Shown here one piece after another: positions 8,016 through 17,502 of a stretch of 64,000 bases of DNA. The stretch's first letter is position 1. Every line of letters starts with the position of its first letter. Position numbers and translations under genes: made by a program. This DNA comes from Microbacterium sp. HD4P20. GTDB taxonomy: Bacteria; Actinomycetota; Actinomycetes; Actinomycetales; Microbacteriaceae. The stretch spans positions 62,001 through 126,000 of the forward strand of contig NZ_JAHZQZ020000017.1 of the NCBI RefSeq assembly GCF_019449275.2, given 5' to 3'. Below the pieces are notes generated by a model, which was not told where the DNA came from, made no database searches, and saw nothing but the letters and a program-made list of their open reading frames with translations.

Positions 8016-9005
8016 GTGCCGCACACCTTCGCCGCAGCCGACGCTGTCGAGCTCGCCGTCGTCGAACGCAGCGGGTTCATCGAGTCCCGCCACGCCGGGA
8101 TCGCTATCGTGCTGGCCCCCGACGGAACGATCGCCGAGAAGCGCGGCGACCCGTCGGCGCTGATCCTGCCCCGCTCCAGCCTCAAGCCGCTGCAGGCCCT
8201 CGCGTGCGTGTCGGCCGGTGCCCAGCTCGAAGGCGAGCGCCTCGCGCTGTCGACGGCCAGCCACTCCGGGACGGATCGCCATGTCGCGGTCGTGCGCGAG
8301 ATCCTCGAGGCCGCCCGTGTCAGCGAAGACGCCCTGGGCTGCCCGCCGGCATGGCCGGGCGACACCGCCACCCGCGACGAGCTCGTCCGAGAGCTGCGCC
8401 AGCCTGAGCGCGTGCGCATGAACTGCTCGGGCAAGCACGCAGCGATGCTGCTGACCTGTGTCGTCAACGGGTGGGACACGTCCGGATACCTCGACCCCGA
8501 GCATCCGCTGCAGGCGCATATCCGCGACGTGATCGAACGCCTGATCGGCGAGAAGGCGTCGGCGACCGCTATCGACGGCTGCGGCGCACCCGTCTACGCC
8601 ATGACCCTGTTCGGTCTCGCGCGGGCGATCCACCGCATCGGCAACTCCTCGAAGACCTCGCCGTTCGCACTGCACCGCGCGGCCGGCGTGCTCGTCGAGG
8701 CGGTCCGAGCCAACCCGTGGACGATCGACGGTCCCGGCCGGCCCGACACCATCGCGATCGAGCGGCTCGGAGTCTTCGCCAAGGGCGGCGCCGAGGGCGT
8801 CATGGTGATGGTCGCTCCCGACGGCACGACCGTCGCGCTGAAGATGCTCGACGGGAGCGGCCGTGCCGCGACCGCGGTCGCATTGCGTCTGCTCGAACGG
8901 CACGGCGCGCTCGCGTCGGCCGATGTCGCCGAGACGATGTCGAAGCTTCCGCTCGCCGTGACCGGCGGCGGGAAGGATGTCGGGGCCATCCGCCCCGCCT
9001 TCTGA
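8016..9005 (+). CDS. Asparaginase II family protein
   Basis: 329 residues from a GTG start that appears leaderless. Seen: the asparaginase-II family signature stretches VVERSGFIESRHAG, LILPRSSLKPLQALA, MNCSGKHAAML and AIDGCGAPVYAM. Known: this family (distinct from bacterial type I/II amidohydrolases of the AnsA/AnsB fold) hydrolyses L-asparagine to aspartate and ammonia. Context: alanine dehydrogenase follows 55 bases downstream on the same strand, so the pair could serve amino-acid nitrogen use. The family assignment is good; activity is inferred. Confidence 0.88.
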   Translation: MPHTFAAADAVELAVVERSGFIESRHAGIAIVLAPDGTIAEKRGDPSALILPRSSLKPLQALACVSAGAQLEGERLALSTASHSGTDRHVAVVREILEAARVSEDALGCPPAWPGDTATRDELVRELRQPERVRMNCSGKHAAMLLTCVVNGWDTSGYLDPEHPLQAHIRDVIERLIGEKASATAIDGCGAPVYAMTLFGLARAIHRIGNSSKTSPFALHRAAGVLVEAVRANPWTIDGPGRPDTIAIERLGVFAKGGAEGVMVMVAPDGTTVALKMLDGSGRAATAVALRLLERHGALASADVAETMSKLPLAVTGGGKDVGAIRPAF

Positions 9006-9060
9006 GGCGCTCCCACGAGGAGCCGAAACGCTCCAACGGCGGAGCGGAAAGGACCACGCG

Positions 9061-10176
9061 ATGAGGATCAGTGTCCCCACCGAGGTGAAGAACAACGAGT
9101 ACCGGGTCGCCTTGACGCCGGCAGGCGTCCACGATCTGGTCGCGGCAGGGCACGAAGTCATCGTGCAGCGCGGCGCCGGCGAGGGGTCGTCGATGCCGGA
9201 TGCCGAGTACGAGGCGGCCGGCGCAGTGTTGGTCGGCGACGCCGCAGAGGTGTGGGCACGCGCCGAGTTGCTGCTGAAGGTCAAGGAGCCGATCGCGAGC
9301 GAGTACGGCCACTTCCGCGACGATCTCGTGCTGTTCACATATCTGCACCTGGCCGCGGATCGCGCGCTCACCGACCGGCTCGTGGCCGACGGCGTCACCG
9401 CCATCGCGTACGAGACCGTGCAAGTGGCCGGCGGCGGGCTTCCCCTGCTCGCGCCGATGAGCGAGGTGGCGGGCAGGCTCGCCCCGATGGTGGGCGCCTC
9501 CACCCTGATGCGTTCGGCCGGCGGGCTCGGTCTGCTGATGTCGGGCGTCCCCGGAACGCGGCCGGCGACCGTCACGGTCATCGGCGGGGGTGTGGCGGGC
9601 GCGAACTCGGCGTACATCGCCGCGGGCATGGGCGCCGATGTGACCATCTTCGACACGAACATCCAGCGCCTCCGCTTTCTCGACGACCATTTCCAGGGCC
9701 GTGTGAAGACGGCGGCATCGAACCCGCTCGACCTCGATCGCGCGGTGGTCTCGTCCGATCTCGTGATCGGGTCCGTGCTCATCCCCGGCGCCAAGGCGCC
9801 CAAGCTCGTCACGAACGAGATGGTCAGCCGCATGCGGCCGGGATCTGTGCTGGTCGACATCGCCGTCGACCAGGGCGGATGCTTCGAGGACACCCATCCG
9901 ACCACGCATGCCGAGCCGACCTTCCCCGTGCACGGCACCATCTTCTACTGCGTCGCGAACATGCCCGGTGCGGTGCCGAACACGTCGACATCGGCGCTGA
10001 CCAATGCCACGCTCCCCTACATCCGTCAGATCGCACGCCGGGGTTGGAAGTCGGCGCTCGCGGCCGATCCCGCTCTCGCCGCCGGCCTGAACGTCGTCGA
10101 CGGCTCAGTGGTGAATCCGGGCGTGGCGACGGCGCACGAGCTGGCCCTGGCCTCCCTCGCTGACGCCCTGGTTTGA
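9061..10176 (+). CDS. ald: Alanine dehydrogenase
   Basis: 371 residues, the normal family length. ATG 9061 is preceded by GGAAAGGA. Seen: the N-terminal catalytic domain (MRISVPTEVKNNEYRVAL, LLKVKEPIASEY, TYLHLAAD with the catalytic His), the NAD-binding core VTVIGGGVAGANSAYIAAG, and VDIAVDQGGCFEDTHPTTH. The enzyme interconverts L-alanine and pyruvate plus ammonia with NAD in the cytoplasm. It probably lies in a two-gene unit behind the asparaginase. No AldR-type regulator is adjacent. Confidence 0.97.
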   Translation: MRISVPTEVKNNEYRVALTPAGVHDLVAAGHEVIVQRGAGEGSSMPDAEYEAAGAVLVGDAAEVWARAELLLKVKEPIASEYGHFRDDLVLFTYLHLAADRALTDRLVADGVTAIAYETVQVAGGGLPLLAPMSEVAGRLAPMVGASTLMRSAGGLGLLMSGVPGTRPATVTVIGGGVAGANSAYIAAGMGADVTIFDTNIQRLRFLDDHFQGRVKTAASNPLDLDRAVVSSDLVIGSVLIPGAKAPKLVTNEMVSRMRPGSVLVDIAVDQGGCFEDTHPTTHAEPTFPVHGTIFYCVANMPGAVPNTSTSALTNATLPYIRQIARRGWKSALAADPALAAGLNVVDGSVVNPGVATAHELALASLADALV

Positions 10177-10212
10177 CCCGCCGTCCGACACCCCGGCCCG
10201 ACTCGCCGCGCT

Positions 10213-13113
10213 TCACGCATCGATCCGGGGCAGGACGATGCGTGCCGGCGGAGCGCCTGCTGACACCAGCCAGGCTCGACCGGCCCCCGGTTCGCAGTAC
10301 GGGGGCGCGTCGCGCACACTGATGAGGAGGCGCAGCTCTGCCGCACACGAGGTGTCGACGACGAGATCGTGATCGCCGCGCAGGTCGGCCAGCAGGCGCC
10401 AGTGGCGCTGCCACTCATCGGGCTCGCCGACGACGACGACCCGCCCCTCGGCGTCCCCGGGATCGGACGCGTATCGGTCGACCTCGATCAGACGCGCTCC
10501 CCGTCGCTCCCAGGCCTCGAGCGCCGCGCGCGGGGCCGGAGACCGGCGGGCCACGAACCCGGTAAGCGGGGCGGACGGGTGCCACGGCGACGGCTGGGCG
10601 GCCGATGGTACCGGCCGCTCGGGTGCCAGGGCGACCTGCACGGTCAGGCCCGCCCACCTGCCCCGGCCGGGCCCGGCATCCGGATCGAAGTGCCCAGGAT
10701 CTCCGCCCGCGGCTGCGTGGTCGGTGCGGTTCGCGTACGGCAGCAGGAGGCGGCGGGGTATGAGGTCCGCGATCCGTGACACGGCGCCGGTCAGGCGATG
10801 GGCGCCGACCAAAACGAGCACTCCGGCGTCGCCGGCGCGTCGCATCATCGTCTCCAGGCGTTCTATGACGGTCTGGGCATACTCGGACGGCAGTCGCGTC
10901 GCCAACGCGTCCAGGTCGTCGATGAGGATCAGCGTGCCAGGCGCAGGCATCCTCTCGGCGAGCGCGGCAACGGTGTCCCACAGGCCCTCGGAGTCCGACG
11001 GCACGCGGGTCACCTCGCCCGCCGACTGCACCGCGATCAGTTCGAGGGCGTTCGTGACACCCGACCCGGCTCCCCCGAGCATCAGGACGCCGCGGTCCGA
11101 CGGGCTCAGCGCGACGATGCGCTGGCGCTGCAGCGCTGGCTCGTCCGCCAGCGCCAACAGCAGCCGCTGCCCGCGTACGCCTGGAGCGGCGGGGTCGTGC
11201 GGGCGGTCAGGGTCGGCGTGGTCGGCGAGGTCGGCGAGGCGCACTCGGGTGGGGAGCGCCGGAAGCCACGGGCGGCGCGGCGCGCGCTCTCCGGCATGCG
11301 CAATCGCCGCAGCGACGTCATCTGGACCGGACAGCGCGATCGTGACACGCTGCGGGACGGCGTCGCCGGCGCGGCGGACGAGCGCGATGCCGCGGCCGTG
11401 CACGCCACCCGGAAGCCGTGCCGCCTCGTCGGTGCCGAGCAGTGCTCGGCTGTCGGCGGCGTCGGTCACCCGCAGGCTCACGCGGAGCGGGCAGTTCGCA
11501 AGCAGGTTTTCACGGATGACCCCGGCCGCGCGCTGCGTTCCGATGATCAGATGAATCCCGAGCGCTCGTCCGCGCGCCGCGACGTCGGCGAAGATGGCGG
11601 TCATCTCGGGATGATCCCCCAGCAGCGCGGCGAACTCGTCCACCACAACCACCAGTCGGGGTAGCTCGACCCGCGGGTCGAGGATGTCGCGCGCCCCGGC
11701 GCCGGCGATCGCGCCCTCGCGACGCCGCAGCTCGGCCCGCAAGCTTTCGATCGCGCGTCGCGCTCCGGCGCCGTCGAGGTCGGTGATCACTCCGGTCACA
11801 TGCGGCACTCCGATGAGCGTGTCGAACGCGGTGCCGCCCTTGAAGTCCGCCAGCAGGAAGGTGACCTCGTCGGTGGTGTGCGTCGCGCACAGCGCGAGAA
11901 TCCACGTGATGAGCAGTTCGCTCTTGCCCGAGCCGGTGACGCCGATCACGACGGCATGCGGTCCGTCGGCGACGAGATCGACCATCATCGGCTCGCCGCC
12001 GGCGACTCCCACCACCGCGGGAAGCCGGTCCCGTCCCGCCACGGGTGCGGCCGCGACCAGGGACGACAGCTGCACCGGCTCCCGCGCTCCGCGGGCGAGG
12101 CCGAGACTGTGCTCGGCACGCGACGCGAGCTTCGCGGCGATCTCGCCGGCCTGGCTCTCACCGACCGCCTCAACACGCAGCGGCACACGCTCACCGGCGC
12201 GCTCAAGCACGGCGGCGTCCGGTGAGCGGACGGTGAGCACCGCGCCGCAACGCGGCGGAAGAGGCTCGCCCGGCGCGCACCGCGCGATCGTGATCCGCGC
12301 CTCAGGTGGCGCCTGCTCACCCGGGCCGGGGAGCGCGAGGGCCACGCCCGCTGAAGCCGCGCGATGCGGCAACGCGTCAGTCCAGCTCGCCCAACCGCGC
12401 GCGGCTCCCACGATGCGCACCTCGCCGGGCGGTGCGATCAGACACAGCTGCAGCACGAGCGCTCGATGCACCGCCACAGCCGCCGCGCCGGCACCGACCA
12501 CGACGATGCCTTCGTCGGCACGGACCACGATCGGACCGTCGCCCAGGCGGGCGGAGCGGCGGCGCAGGTCAGCGGCATCCGGATCGCCCTCTCCTCCCAC
12601 CACACGCACACGGCTCGCGACCTCGCCGGCGCCCACGACCAGGCCGATCGCATCCAAGCCCGCGCGCCAGATCGCCTCGTCGTGCGTCACAAGGCGCGCC
12701 ACGTCGGGATGCCGCGCCCATAAGCGACGACGCTCGATCTCATGGCGTCGAACCACCGCAGCGGCCACCCGTTCGCGTGCCGCGGCGGCGTCGGCCGTCG
12801 CACGACGGCGATCGCGGCGGGCCGCTCGGCGGGCATCAGCCATCGTCGCGACCGCGATCAAAGGGCCCAGCAGCGCCAGCCACAGTGACAGTACCGAACC
12901 GGTGACCAGCCACAGGGCCACAGCGCCCACGAGCGGGACGACCGCCGCGACGACGGGCAGGGGCGGCCGGGGCGGTGGCGTCCAGGGCGGTGGGAGCGTC
13001 AGCGGCTCATCGTCGAGGTGGGCCGGTTCGGCCAGCCCGGCATGCCCGCCTCCCGCACCCAGCGGGTCAAGGGCTGCCCGAGGCGACGGCTGCGGGGCAA
13101 GGGAGGAGCGCAC
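10213..13113 (-). CDS. FtsK/SpoIIIE-type ATPase resembling EccC/EssC of type VII secretion
   Basis: 966 residues from GTG 13113. Seen: a Pro-rich N-terminus, two membrane spans (about 53-70 and 72-90), then a linker. ATPase domain 1 has Walker A GVTGSGKS at 391-398 and Walker B LVVVVDEF near 487-494. A second ATPase-like domain has its P-loop decayed to GGAGSGVTN (about 680-688, no Lys) but keeps an acidic LILIDDLDAL. Known: EccC/EssC motors drive WXG100 substrates across the membrane and usually carry two or three such domains. Odd: no WXG100, EccB/D/E or mycosin gene lies nearby, only a PP2C phosphatase gene 65 bases upstream on the same strand. Secretion role is inferred; DNA translocation is less likely because no FtsK gamma domain is seen. 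Confidence 0.82.
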   Translation of the reverse strand: MRSSLAPQPSPRAALDPLGAGGGHAGLAEPAHLDDEPLTLPPPWTPPPRPPLPVVAAVVPLVGAVALWLVTGSVLSLWLALLGPLIAVATMADARRAARRDRRRATADAAAARERVAAAVVRRHEIERRRLWARHPDVARLVTHDEAIWRAGLDAIGLVVGAGEVASRVRVVGGEGDPDAADLRRRSARLGDGPIVVRADEGIVVVGAGAAAVAVHRALVLQLCLIAPPGEVRIVGAARGWASWTDALPHRAASAGVALALPGPGEQAPPEARITIARCAPGEPLPPRCGAVLTVRSPDAAVLERAGERVPLRVEAVGESQAGEIAAKLASRAEHSLGLARGAREPVQLSSLVAAAPVAGRDRLPAVVGVAGGEPMMVDLVADGPHAVVIGVTGSGKSELLITWILALCATHTTDEVTFLLADFKGGTAFDTLIGVPHVTGVITDLDGAGARRAIESLRAELRRREGAIAGAGARDILDPRVELPRLVVVVDEFAALLGDHPEMTAIFADVAARGRALGIHLIIGTQRAAGVIRENLLANCPLRVSLRVTDAADSRALLGTDEAARLPGGVHGRGIALVRRAGDAVPQRVTIALSGPDDVAAAIAHAGERAPRRPWLPALPTRVRLADLADHADPDRPHDPAAPGVRGQRLLLALADEPALQRQRIVALSPSDRGVLMLGGAGSGVTNALELIAVQSAGEVTRVPSDSEGLWDTVAALAERMPAPGTLILIDDLDALATRLPSEYAQTVIERLETMMRRAGDAGVLVLVGAHRLTGAVSRIADLIPRRLLLPYANRTDHAAAGGDPGHFDPDAGPGRGRWAGLTVQVALAPERPVPSAAQPSPWHPSAPLTGFVARRSPAPRAALEAWERRGARLIEVDRYASDPGDAEGRVVVVGEPDEWQRHWRLLADLRGDHDLVVDTSCAAELRLLISVRDAPPYCEPGAGRAWLVSAGAPPARIVLPRIDA

Positions 13114-13178
13114 ACCTCAGTTCACCGCGGAACGTGGTGGCCGGCCCGGCCGGCCGAGGGATCTGTGGAAAGTGGCGC

Positions 13179-14006
13179 TCAGCCCTCGACTGGGGAGGAG
13201 CCGGCGGCGGGCGCCGAAGCCTCGGCGCCTTCCGCGCTCTGCGGGTAGCCGACGTCGAGCACGATCACGGTGATGTTGTCGCGGCCACCGTTCTCGAGTG
13301 CGGCGTCGAGCATCGCGGCCACCGCATCCGCGGGGTCCGGGTTCTCATCGAGGAAGTGGCGGATGCCGTAGTCCGTGAGCTCCTTTGTCAACCCGTCGGA
13401 GCAGATCACGAAGCGGTCGCCGTCTGTCACGTCGAGCCGCACGTAGTCGGGCGTCACACCCTCGCTGGGTCCGACGGCCCGGGTGATGACGTTGCCGTAC
13501 GGGTGGTTCTCGGCCTCTTCTGGGCTGAGCCGCCCCGCTGCGACGAGCTCCTGCACCACGGAGTGGTCGGTCGTGATCTGCACGATCGCCCCGTCTCGGA
13601 CGAGGTACACGCGCGAGTCGCCGATGTTGAGAGTGACCCAGTGCGGCGCCTCGCCGCTGGTGTCGAGGAAGACACCGGTGATCGTCGTCCCCGTTCCGTC
13701 GTCTGTCGCCTCGGGGTGAGCCGCGATGTCTTTCACCGCGCGTGCGAGCGCCTTCTCGATCGTCTTGGGCGTCACCGCGCCGGCGTCGGCGAGGGCGCTC
13801 AGGCGTTCGATCGTGCGGGCGCTGGCGATCTCGCCGCCCACGTGCCCGCCCATTCCGTCGGCGACGACGAACAGCGGGAACGCTGCGAAGACGGCATCCT
13901 GGTTGACCTCACGCCGACGTCCGGTGTCGGTCGCCGCGGCCCATGAAAGCTCGAGTTCTCCGCCGGGGACCGGTACCGTCCGGGACTGGGTGGAGACCTC
14001 GACCAC
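13179..14006 (-). CDS. PP2C-family serine/threonine phosphatase
   Basis: 275 residues from GTG 14006, chosen because GGGAGG lies just upstream; the open frame extends further but is unlike protein. Seen: the PP2C metal-binding motifs DTGRRREVNQDA, VVADGMGGHVGGE, GTGTTITG, NIGDSRVYLVR, and the final GGRDNITVIVLD. Known: Mn/Mg-dependent phosphatases that reverse Ser/Thr kinase signalling in the cytosol. No transmembrane segment and no PASTA kinase gene are seen here. It precedes the EccC-like ATPase gene, with which it probably shares a transcript, so it may control that machine; this is inference. Confidence 0.9.
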   Translation of the reverse strand: MVEVSTQSRTVPVPGGELELSWAAATDTGRRREVNQDAVFAAFPLFVVADGMGGHVGGEIASARTIERLSALADAGAVTPKTIEKALARAVKDIAAHPEATDDGTGTTITGVFLDTSGEAPHWVTLNIGDSRVYLVRDGAIVQITTDHSVVQELVAAGRLSPEEAENHPYGNVITRAVGPSEGVTPDYVRLDVTDGDRFVICSDGLTKELTDYGIRHFLDENPDPADAVAAMLDAALENGGRDNITVIVLDVGYPQSAEGAEASAPAAGSSPVEG

Positions 14007-14113
14007 GCGTTGTCCTCCCCATCGGCCGGCTCCAGGACCGGTCGGCCCCGCGTCCTCACATACTAGTCGCTTCACCCGCCGCGGCTTCGGCGCAAAGGGT
14101 GGCTGGCGCGCCG

Positions 14114-15121
14114 TCAGACGCGCGCGCCGGGGTCGTCCGGGAGCGGGAAGAGGGCATCGATCGCCGCGAGCTCGTCGCCCGTCGGCGACCACGCCGTCGC
14201 CGCGGCGGCGTTGGCCCTCACCTGCTCGGGGCTCGTGGCGCCCGCGATGACGCTGGACAGGCTCTCGTGCGACAGCAGCCACCCGAACGTCGCTTCGACC
14301 ATCGTGACGCCACGCTCGCCGCAGAAGGCCCGGAACTGCTCCAGGGCGTCCCACGGCGCCTCGTGCCATACATGCTGGCGCTGACGCATGATCCGGGAGT
14401 CGGCCGGCGCGTGGTCGCGACTGAACTTGCCGGTGAGCAGGCCGTTGTGCAGCGGGAAGTACGGCAGGAATCCGAGTCCGAACCGCTCGACGGCCGGCAG
14501 CACCTCACGCTCGGCCGCGCGGGCCAGCAGACTGTAATGATTCTGCGCCGACACGAAGGGGATGCCGGCACGCTGGGCCGCGACGAAGTGCGCTTCGGCG
14601 ATCTGCCACCCGGAGAAGTTCGAGTGCCCAATGTAGCGGACCTTCCCCTCGCGCACGAGATCGCTTAGCACGTCGAGGGTCTCCTCGATGGGCGTGTGCG
14701 GATCGGGCGTGTGCAGCTGGTAGAGGTCGATCCAGTCGGTCTGCAGACGGGTGAGGGATGCCTCGACCGCGCGTCGCGCGTACGTGCGGGATGCCTTCGC
14801 CCCGGTGACGGGATACCCCATGTCTCGACCGGAGTGCCCGAACTTCGTCGCGAGGGTGACGCCGTCCCTGCGGCCCTTGAGCGCTTCACCCATCAGCGTC
14901 TCGGACAGGCCCGGGTCCCTGCCGTATATGTCGGCGGTGTCGAGGAACGTCACGCCGGCGTCGATCGCGGCATCCAGGACGTCCCGCGTGCCCTCGATCG
15001 TCTCGGTGCGCGTGCCGGGACGGCCGAAGTTGTTGCAGCCCAGGCCGACCGCAGAGACGAGCAGGCCGGAGGAACCGACTCGGCGGGCGGGGACGGCGTC
15101 GACAGCGTCAGCGGAGGTCAT
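14114..15121 (-). CDS. Aldo/keto reductase
   Basis: 335 residues from ATG 15121. Seen: the AKR barrel with FLDTADIYGRDPGLSETLMG (catalytic Asp/Tyr), ATKFGHSGRDMG (catalytic Lys), DLYQLHTPDPHTPIEETL (catalytic His), and a C-terminal NADPH-binding stretch SSVIAGATSPEQV. Known: NADPH-dependent reduction of carbonyl compounds; the substrate cannot be told. Similar overall to the large actinobacterial YajO/YhdN-like group. Unrelated in sequence detail to the second AKR at 50781. A strong hairpin lies between it and the upstream membrane-protein gene. Confidence 0.9.
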   Translation of the reverse strand: MTSADAVDAVPARRVGSSGLLVSAVGLGCNNFGRPGTRTETIEGTRDVLDAAIDAGVTFLDTADIYGRDPGLSETLMGEALKGRRDGVTLATKFGHSGRDMGYPVTGAKASRTYARRAVEASLTRLQTDWIDLYQLHTPDPHTPIEETLDVLSDLVREGKVRYIGHSNFSGWQIAEAHFVAAQRAGIPFVSAQNHYSLLARAAEREVLPAVERFGLGFLPYFPLHNGLLTGKFSRDHAPADSRIMRQRQHVWHEAPWDALEQFRAFCGERGVTMVEATFGWLLSHESLSSVIAGATSPEQVRANAAAATAWSPTGDELAAIDALFPLPDDPGARV

Positions 15122-15182
15122 GCCTCTCACGTTAGCCGCCGCCGGGACCCACACGTCGCGACTGCACCGGGCCCGGGCATGG

Positions 15183-15216
15183 GTCGGCCCCTCACCGGAT
15201 TCGGTGAGGGGCCGAC
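15183..15216. terminator. Perfect 15-base inverted repeat after membrane-protein gene
   Basis: Arms at 15183-15197 and 15202-15216 are exact reverse complements with a 4-base loop. It lies just 3' of the proline-rich membrane protein (minus strand) and upstream of the AKR start. The stem is very stable but there is no T tract on either side. Confidence 0.7.
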
Positions 15217-15224
15217 TCGTGCCC

Positions 15225-16037
15225 TTACGGACGCGGTGCGTCGGGCGCGTCGGGCGCGTCAGGTGCATCCGGCGACGGCGGGGTCGTCGGCGGCTCCGGA
15301 CTGGCCGGAGCGTCGGCGGCCGGCGGCGCCGCGGGTGGCTCGGTCGATGCCGGCGGACGCGTCACCGGGTGCTCGGCCGCCGCGGGCGGCGTCGAGGCAG
15401 GCGGCTGCGGCGCCGCGGGCGGCGCAGCATAACCCGACGGCGGCGCGGCCGGCGGCTGGTAGCCGGCCGGGGGCTGGTACCCCGCGGGCGGCTGGTAGCC
15501 AGGAGAGGTAGCCGGGTTGGCGGGGTGGCCGCCACTGGGAGCCTGGCTCGGAAAGCCCGACCACACCGTGTTGTCAGCGAGGAAGTTGCCTGCCCACGGT
15601 GCGGCGGGGATCGCCGTGTTCCAGCGCGAGCGGTCGAAGGCGTTGATGCCGAGCCACACGATCGCGAGGAAGAAGTACAGGATGAGCCAGACGGCTTCCT
15701 TCTGCAGCTTCAGGCCCACGCGCCACGCGGCCAGGAGCGTGTAGATGAACGCCGCGAGGCCGATGAGCCACCCCAGCACGGGCACCCAGCCGAGCACGAT
15801 CGTGCCGCCCCACAGGACCAGCAGCCACCAGGGGTTCAGGTCACCCAGCTTGACGAAGATCAGGGTGTTGTACACAGGAACCCACGCACGCCACTTGCCC
15901 TGCACTCCTGCCTTCTCGAAGATCTTCATCAGGAACCAGGAGCCGATGATGTATCCGGCGATCGCGAACAGGAAGATGATTGGGGCGATGACGAGCCAGG
16001 CGATCAGACCGCCGACCCCGTCGTAGTCGTTGTACAT
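15225..16037 (-). CDS. Membrane protein (DUF5684-like) with Pro-rich repeat tail
   Basis: 270 residues from ATG 16037 with GGAGG 7 bases upstream. Seen: four to five hydrophobic segments in the first 135 residues, with the pattern KAGVQGKWRAWVPVYNT between the first two, which resembles the DUF5684 family of small membrane proteins. The C-terminal half is low-complexity Pro/Ala: three tandem YQPPAG units, then PPA-rich sequence and a DAP repeat ending the protein. No enzymatic motif. Probably the tail is outside or a cytosolic interaction region; topology is not certain. Function unknown. Confidence 0.75.
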   Translation of the reverse strand: MYNDYDGVGGLIAWLVIAPIIFLFAIAGYIIGSWFLMKIFEKAGVQGKWRAWVPVYNTLIFVKLGDLNPWWLLVLWGGTIVLGWVPVLGWLIGLAAFIYTLLAAWRVGLKLQKEAVWLILYFFLAIVWLGINAFDRSRWNTAIPAAPWAGNFLADNTVWSGFPSQAPSGGHPANPATSPGYQPPAGYQPPAGYQPPAAPPSGYAAPPAAPQPPASTPPAAAEHPVTRPPASTEPPAAPPAADAPASPEPPTTPPSPDAPDAPDAPDAPRP

Positions 16038-16183
16038 GGCGCGACCTCCAAGAAAGTCGATTCGAACGCATCACAGGCGTCCACGGGACCCCTGCCCCGC
16101 GGCTCACATGCTATCGACGCTCACAGCTTCCTGTCAGCATTCGTTACGTGTCGCGGGGATGGCCACCGCATCGCCGCGCTGGA

Positions 16184-16189
16184 TAGCCT
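16184..16189 (+). promoter_or_regulatory. TAGCCT -10 box for DUF4282 gene
   Basis: TAGCCT lies 29 bases before ATG 16219; the implied short leader contains AAGGAG, a ribosome-binding site. Confidence 0.45.
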
Positions 16190-16218
16190 GAGCACATCGG
16201 CCAGACGAAGGAGCCTCC

Positions 16219-16710
16219 ATGTCCGATCAGAACCCGCCCGCCGCCTCTCCCCCGCCACTGCCGGAGCAGTCCGCGGCCGAGGCCGCCCGCACGACCGGAA
16301 CCCCGACGTCGCGTCCGTCCCACCAGCCTGCCGCCGACCCCGACGACACCGGGGTCCCGACCGTCAACGGCGATGCCGGTGATGTCGGGCGAGGCTTCTT
16401 CGCCGCGCTGTTCGACCTTTCGTTCCGCACCTTCATCACGCGGCGGCTGGCGAGCGTCTTCTACTTCGTGGGGCTCATTGCGATCGCGACCGGGTTCATC
16501 GTCTACTTCGTGGGCGGCATCCTCAACGGTATCTCGCTGCTCTGGTTCAACGTCGGGGCGGGCATCACCGCGATCGTCGCGACGCTCGTGATCGTTCCGG
16601 TCCTGACGTTCCTGGCGATCATCCTGCTGAGGTTCGTGATCGAAGCCGTCGTGGCCCTCATCGCGATCGCCGAGAACACCGAGCGCACCGCGCAGCACAC
16701 CAAGCGCTGA
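16219..16710 (+). CDS. DUF4282 domain membrane protein
   Basis: 163 residues. Seen: a Pro/Ala-rich N-terminus of about 55 residues, then the DUF4282-type core beginning GFFAALFDLSFRTFITRRLA, with two long membrane spans (about 80-102 and 110-150) and an ending IAIAENTERTAQHTKR. Known: small actinobacterial membrane proteins of unknown role. The stop lies 4 bases from the end of convergent yaaA. Confidence 0.82.
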   Translation: MSDQNPPAASPPPLPEQSAAEAARTTGTPTSRPSHQPAADPDDTGVPTVNGDAGDVGRGFFAALFDLSFRTFITRRLASVFYFVGLIAIATGFIVYFVGGILNGISLLWFNVGAGITAIVATLVIVPVLTFLAIILLRFVIEAVVALIAIAENTERTAQHTKR

Positions 16711-16714
16711 CGCG

Positions 16715-17464
16715 TCAGGCGAAGAGCTCGAGCTCGTCGCGCGCACCGTCGCGGACACGCAGGCCCGCAGCATCCGCCCACCGCACGAATCCACTCGCAG
16801 ACCCGATGCGCGGGCGGTCCTCGGCGAGACGACGAACGAGGGCGCCCTTGGCGTGCTTGTTGAAATGATTGAGCGCGCGCACGGCACCGTCGGTGCTCTC
16901 GGTCACGACGCGCACGTACCGCGCTCCGACGGACGGCGGCACCGCGCCCAGGGCGACGTACGCCTCCGAACGCAGATCGAGGATGAAGCCGGGAGCGAGG
17001 TCGTGGAGCGCACTCGTCACGGCCTCATTCCACACGCGTCGAAGTGGAGGCAGCCCGGGAAGCGAAGCGGTGGCGCCCAGCCGGTAGCCCGGGATCGCGT
17101 CGAGGGCACCCACCGGGCCGAAGGGCGCGGAGTGAACCATGACGTGCGTCGCGAGCCAGCGGCGGGCGGAGGCGTCGAGGGATGCCGCATCCAGCGCGTC
17201 GTACAGGACGCCGGTGTAGCGGTCGACGGCCGCCATTGTGGGTGACTCACGCAACGCCGCATTGACGGCGACCTCGCCACGCTGGGTGGCACCGAGCCTG
17301 AGTACCCGCGCGGCCTCGTCCTCGTCGGCCGACAGCGTCACGAGCGCACCGACGACCGCTTCACGCTGCGGCGCAAGCGACGGCAGTGCGAGGGTCGCCG
17401 TCTGCAACGGCTTTGCGCGCCCGCCTGACCGCTTCGTCTCGGACGGGGGAAGCAGGATCAGCAT
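16715..17464 (-). CDS. yaaA: YaaA family peroxide-stress protein
   Basis: 249 residues. Seen: the N-terminal signature MLILLPPSETKR, the middle tract YTGVLYDAL, and the C-terminal FNKHAKGALVRRL typical of YaaA (DUF328). Known: E. coli YaaA lowers free intracellular iron during peroxide stress and has DNA-binding ability. The gene stands alone here, convergent with the DUF4282 gene. The start ATG 17464 is preceded by GAGG. Cellular role in this organism is inferred from the family. Confidence 0.9.
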   Translation of the reverse strand: MLILLPPSETKRSGGRAKPLQTATLALPSLAPQREAVVGALVTLSADEDEAARVLRLGATQRGEVAVNAALRESPTMAAVDRYTGVLYDALDAASLDASARRWLATHVMVHSAPFGPVGALDAIPGYRLGATASLPGLPPLRRVWNEAVTSALHDLAPGFILDLRSEAYVALGAVPPSVGARYVRVVTESTDGAVRALNHFNKHAKGALVRRLAEDRPRIGSASGFVRWADAAGLRVRDGARDELELFA

Positions 17465-17502
17465 GTATGCCTCATGGCGGTTGAGTGAAGAGCGCCGACG
17501 AC

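Noticed and set aside
15225..15600. Pro-rich repeats as a possible tandem-repeat DNA element
   Set aside because: They are short codon-level repeats inside a protein tail, typical low-complexity sequence, not a DNA element.
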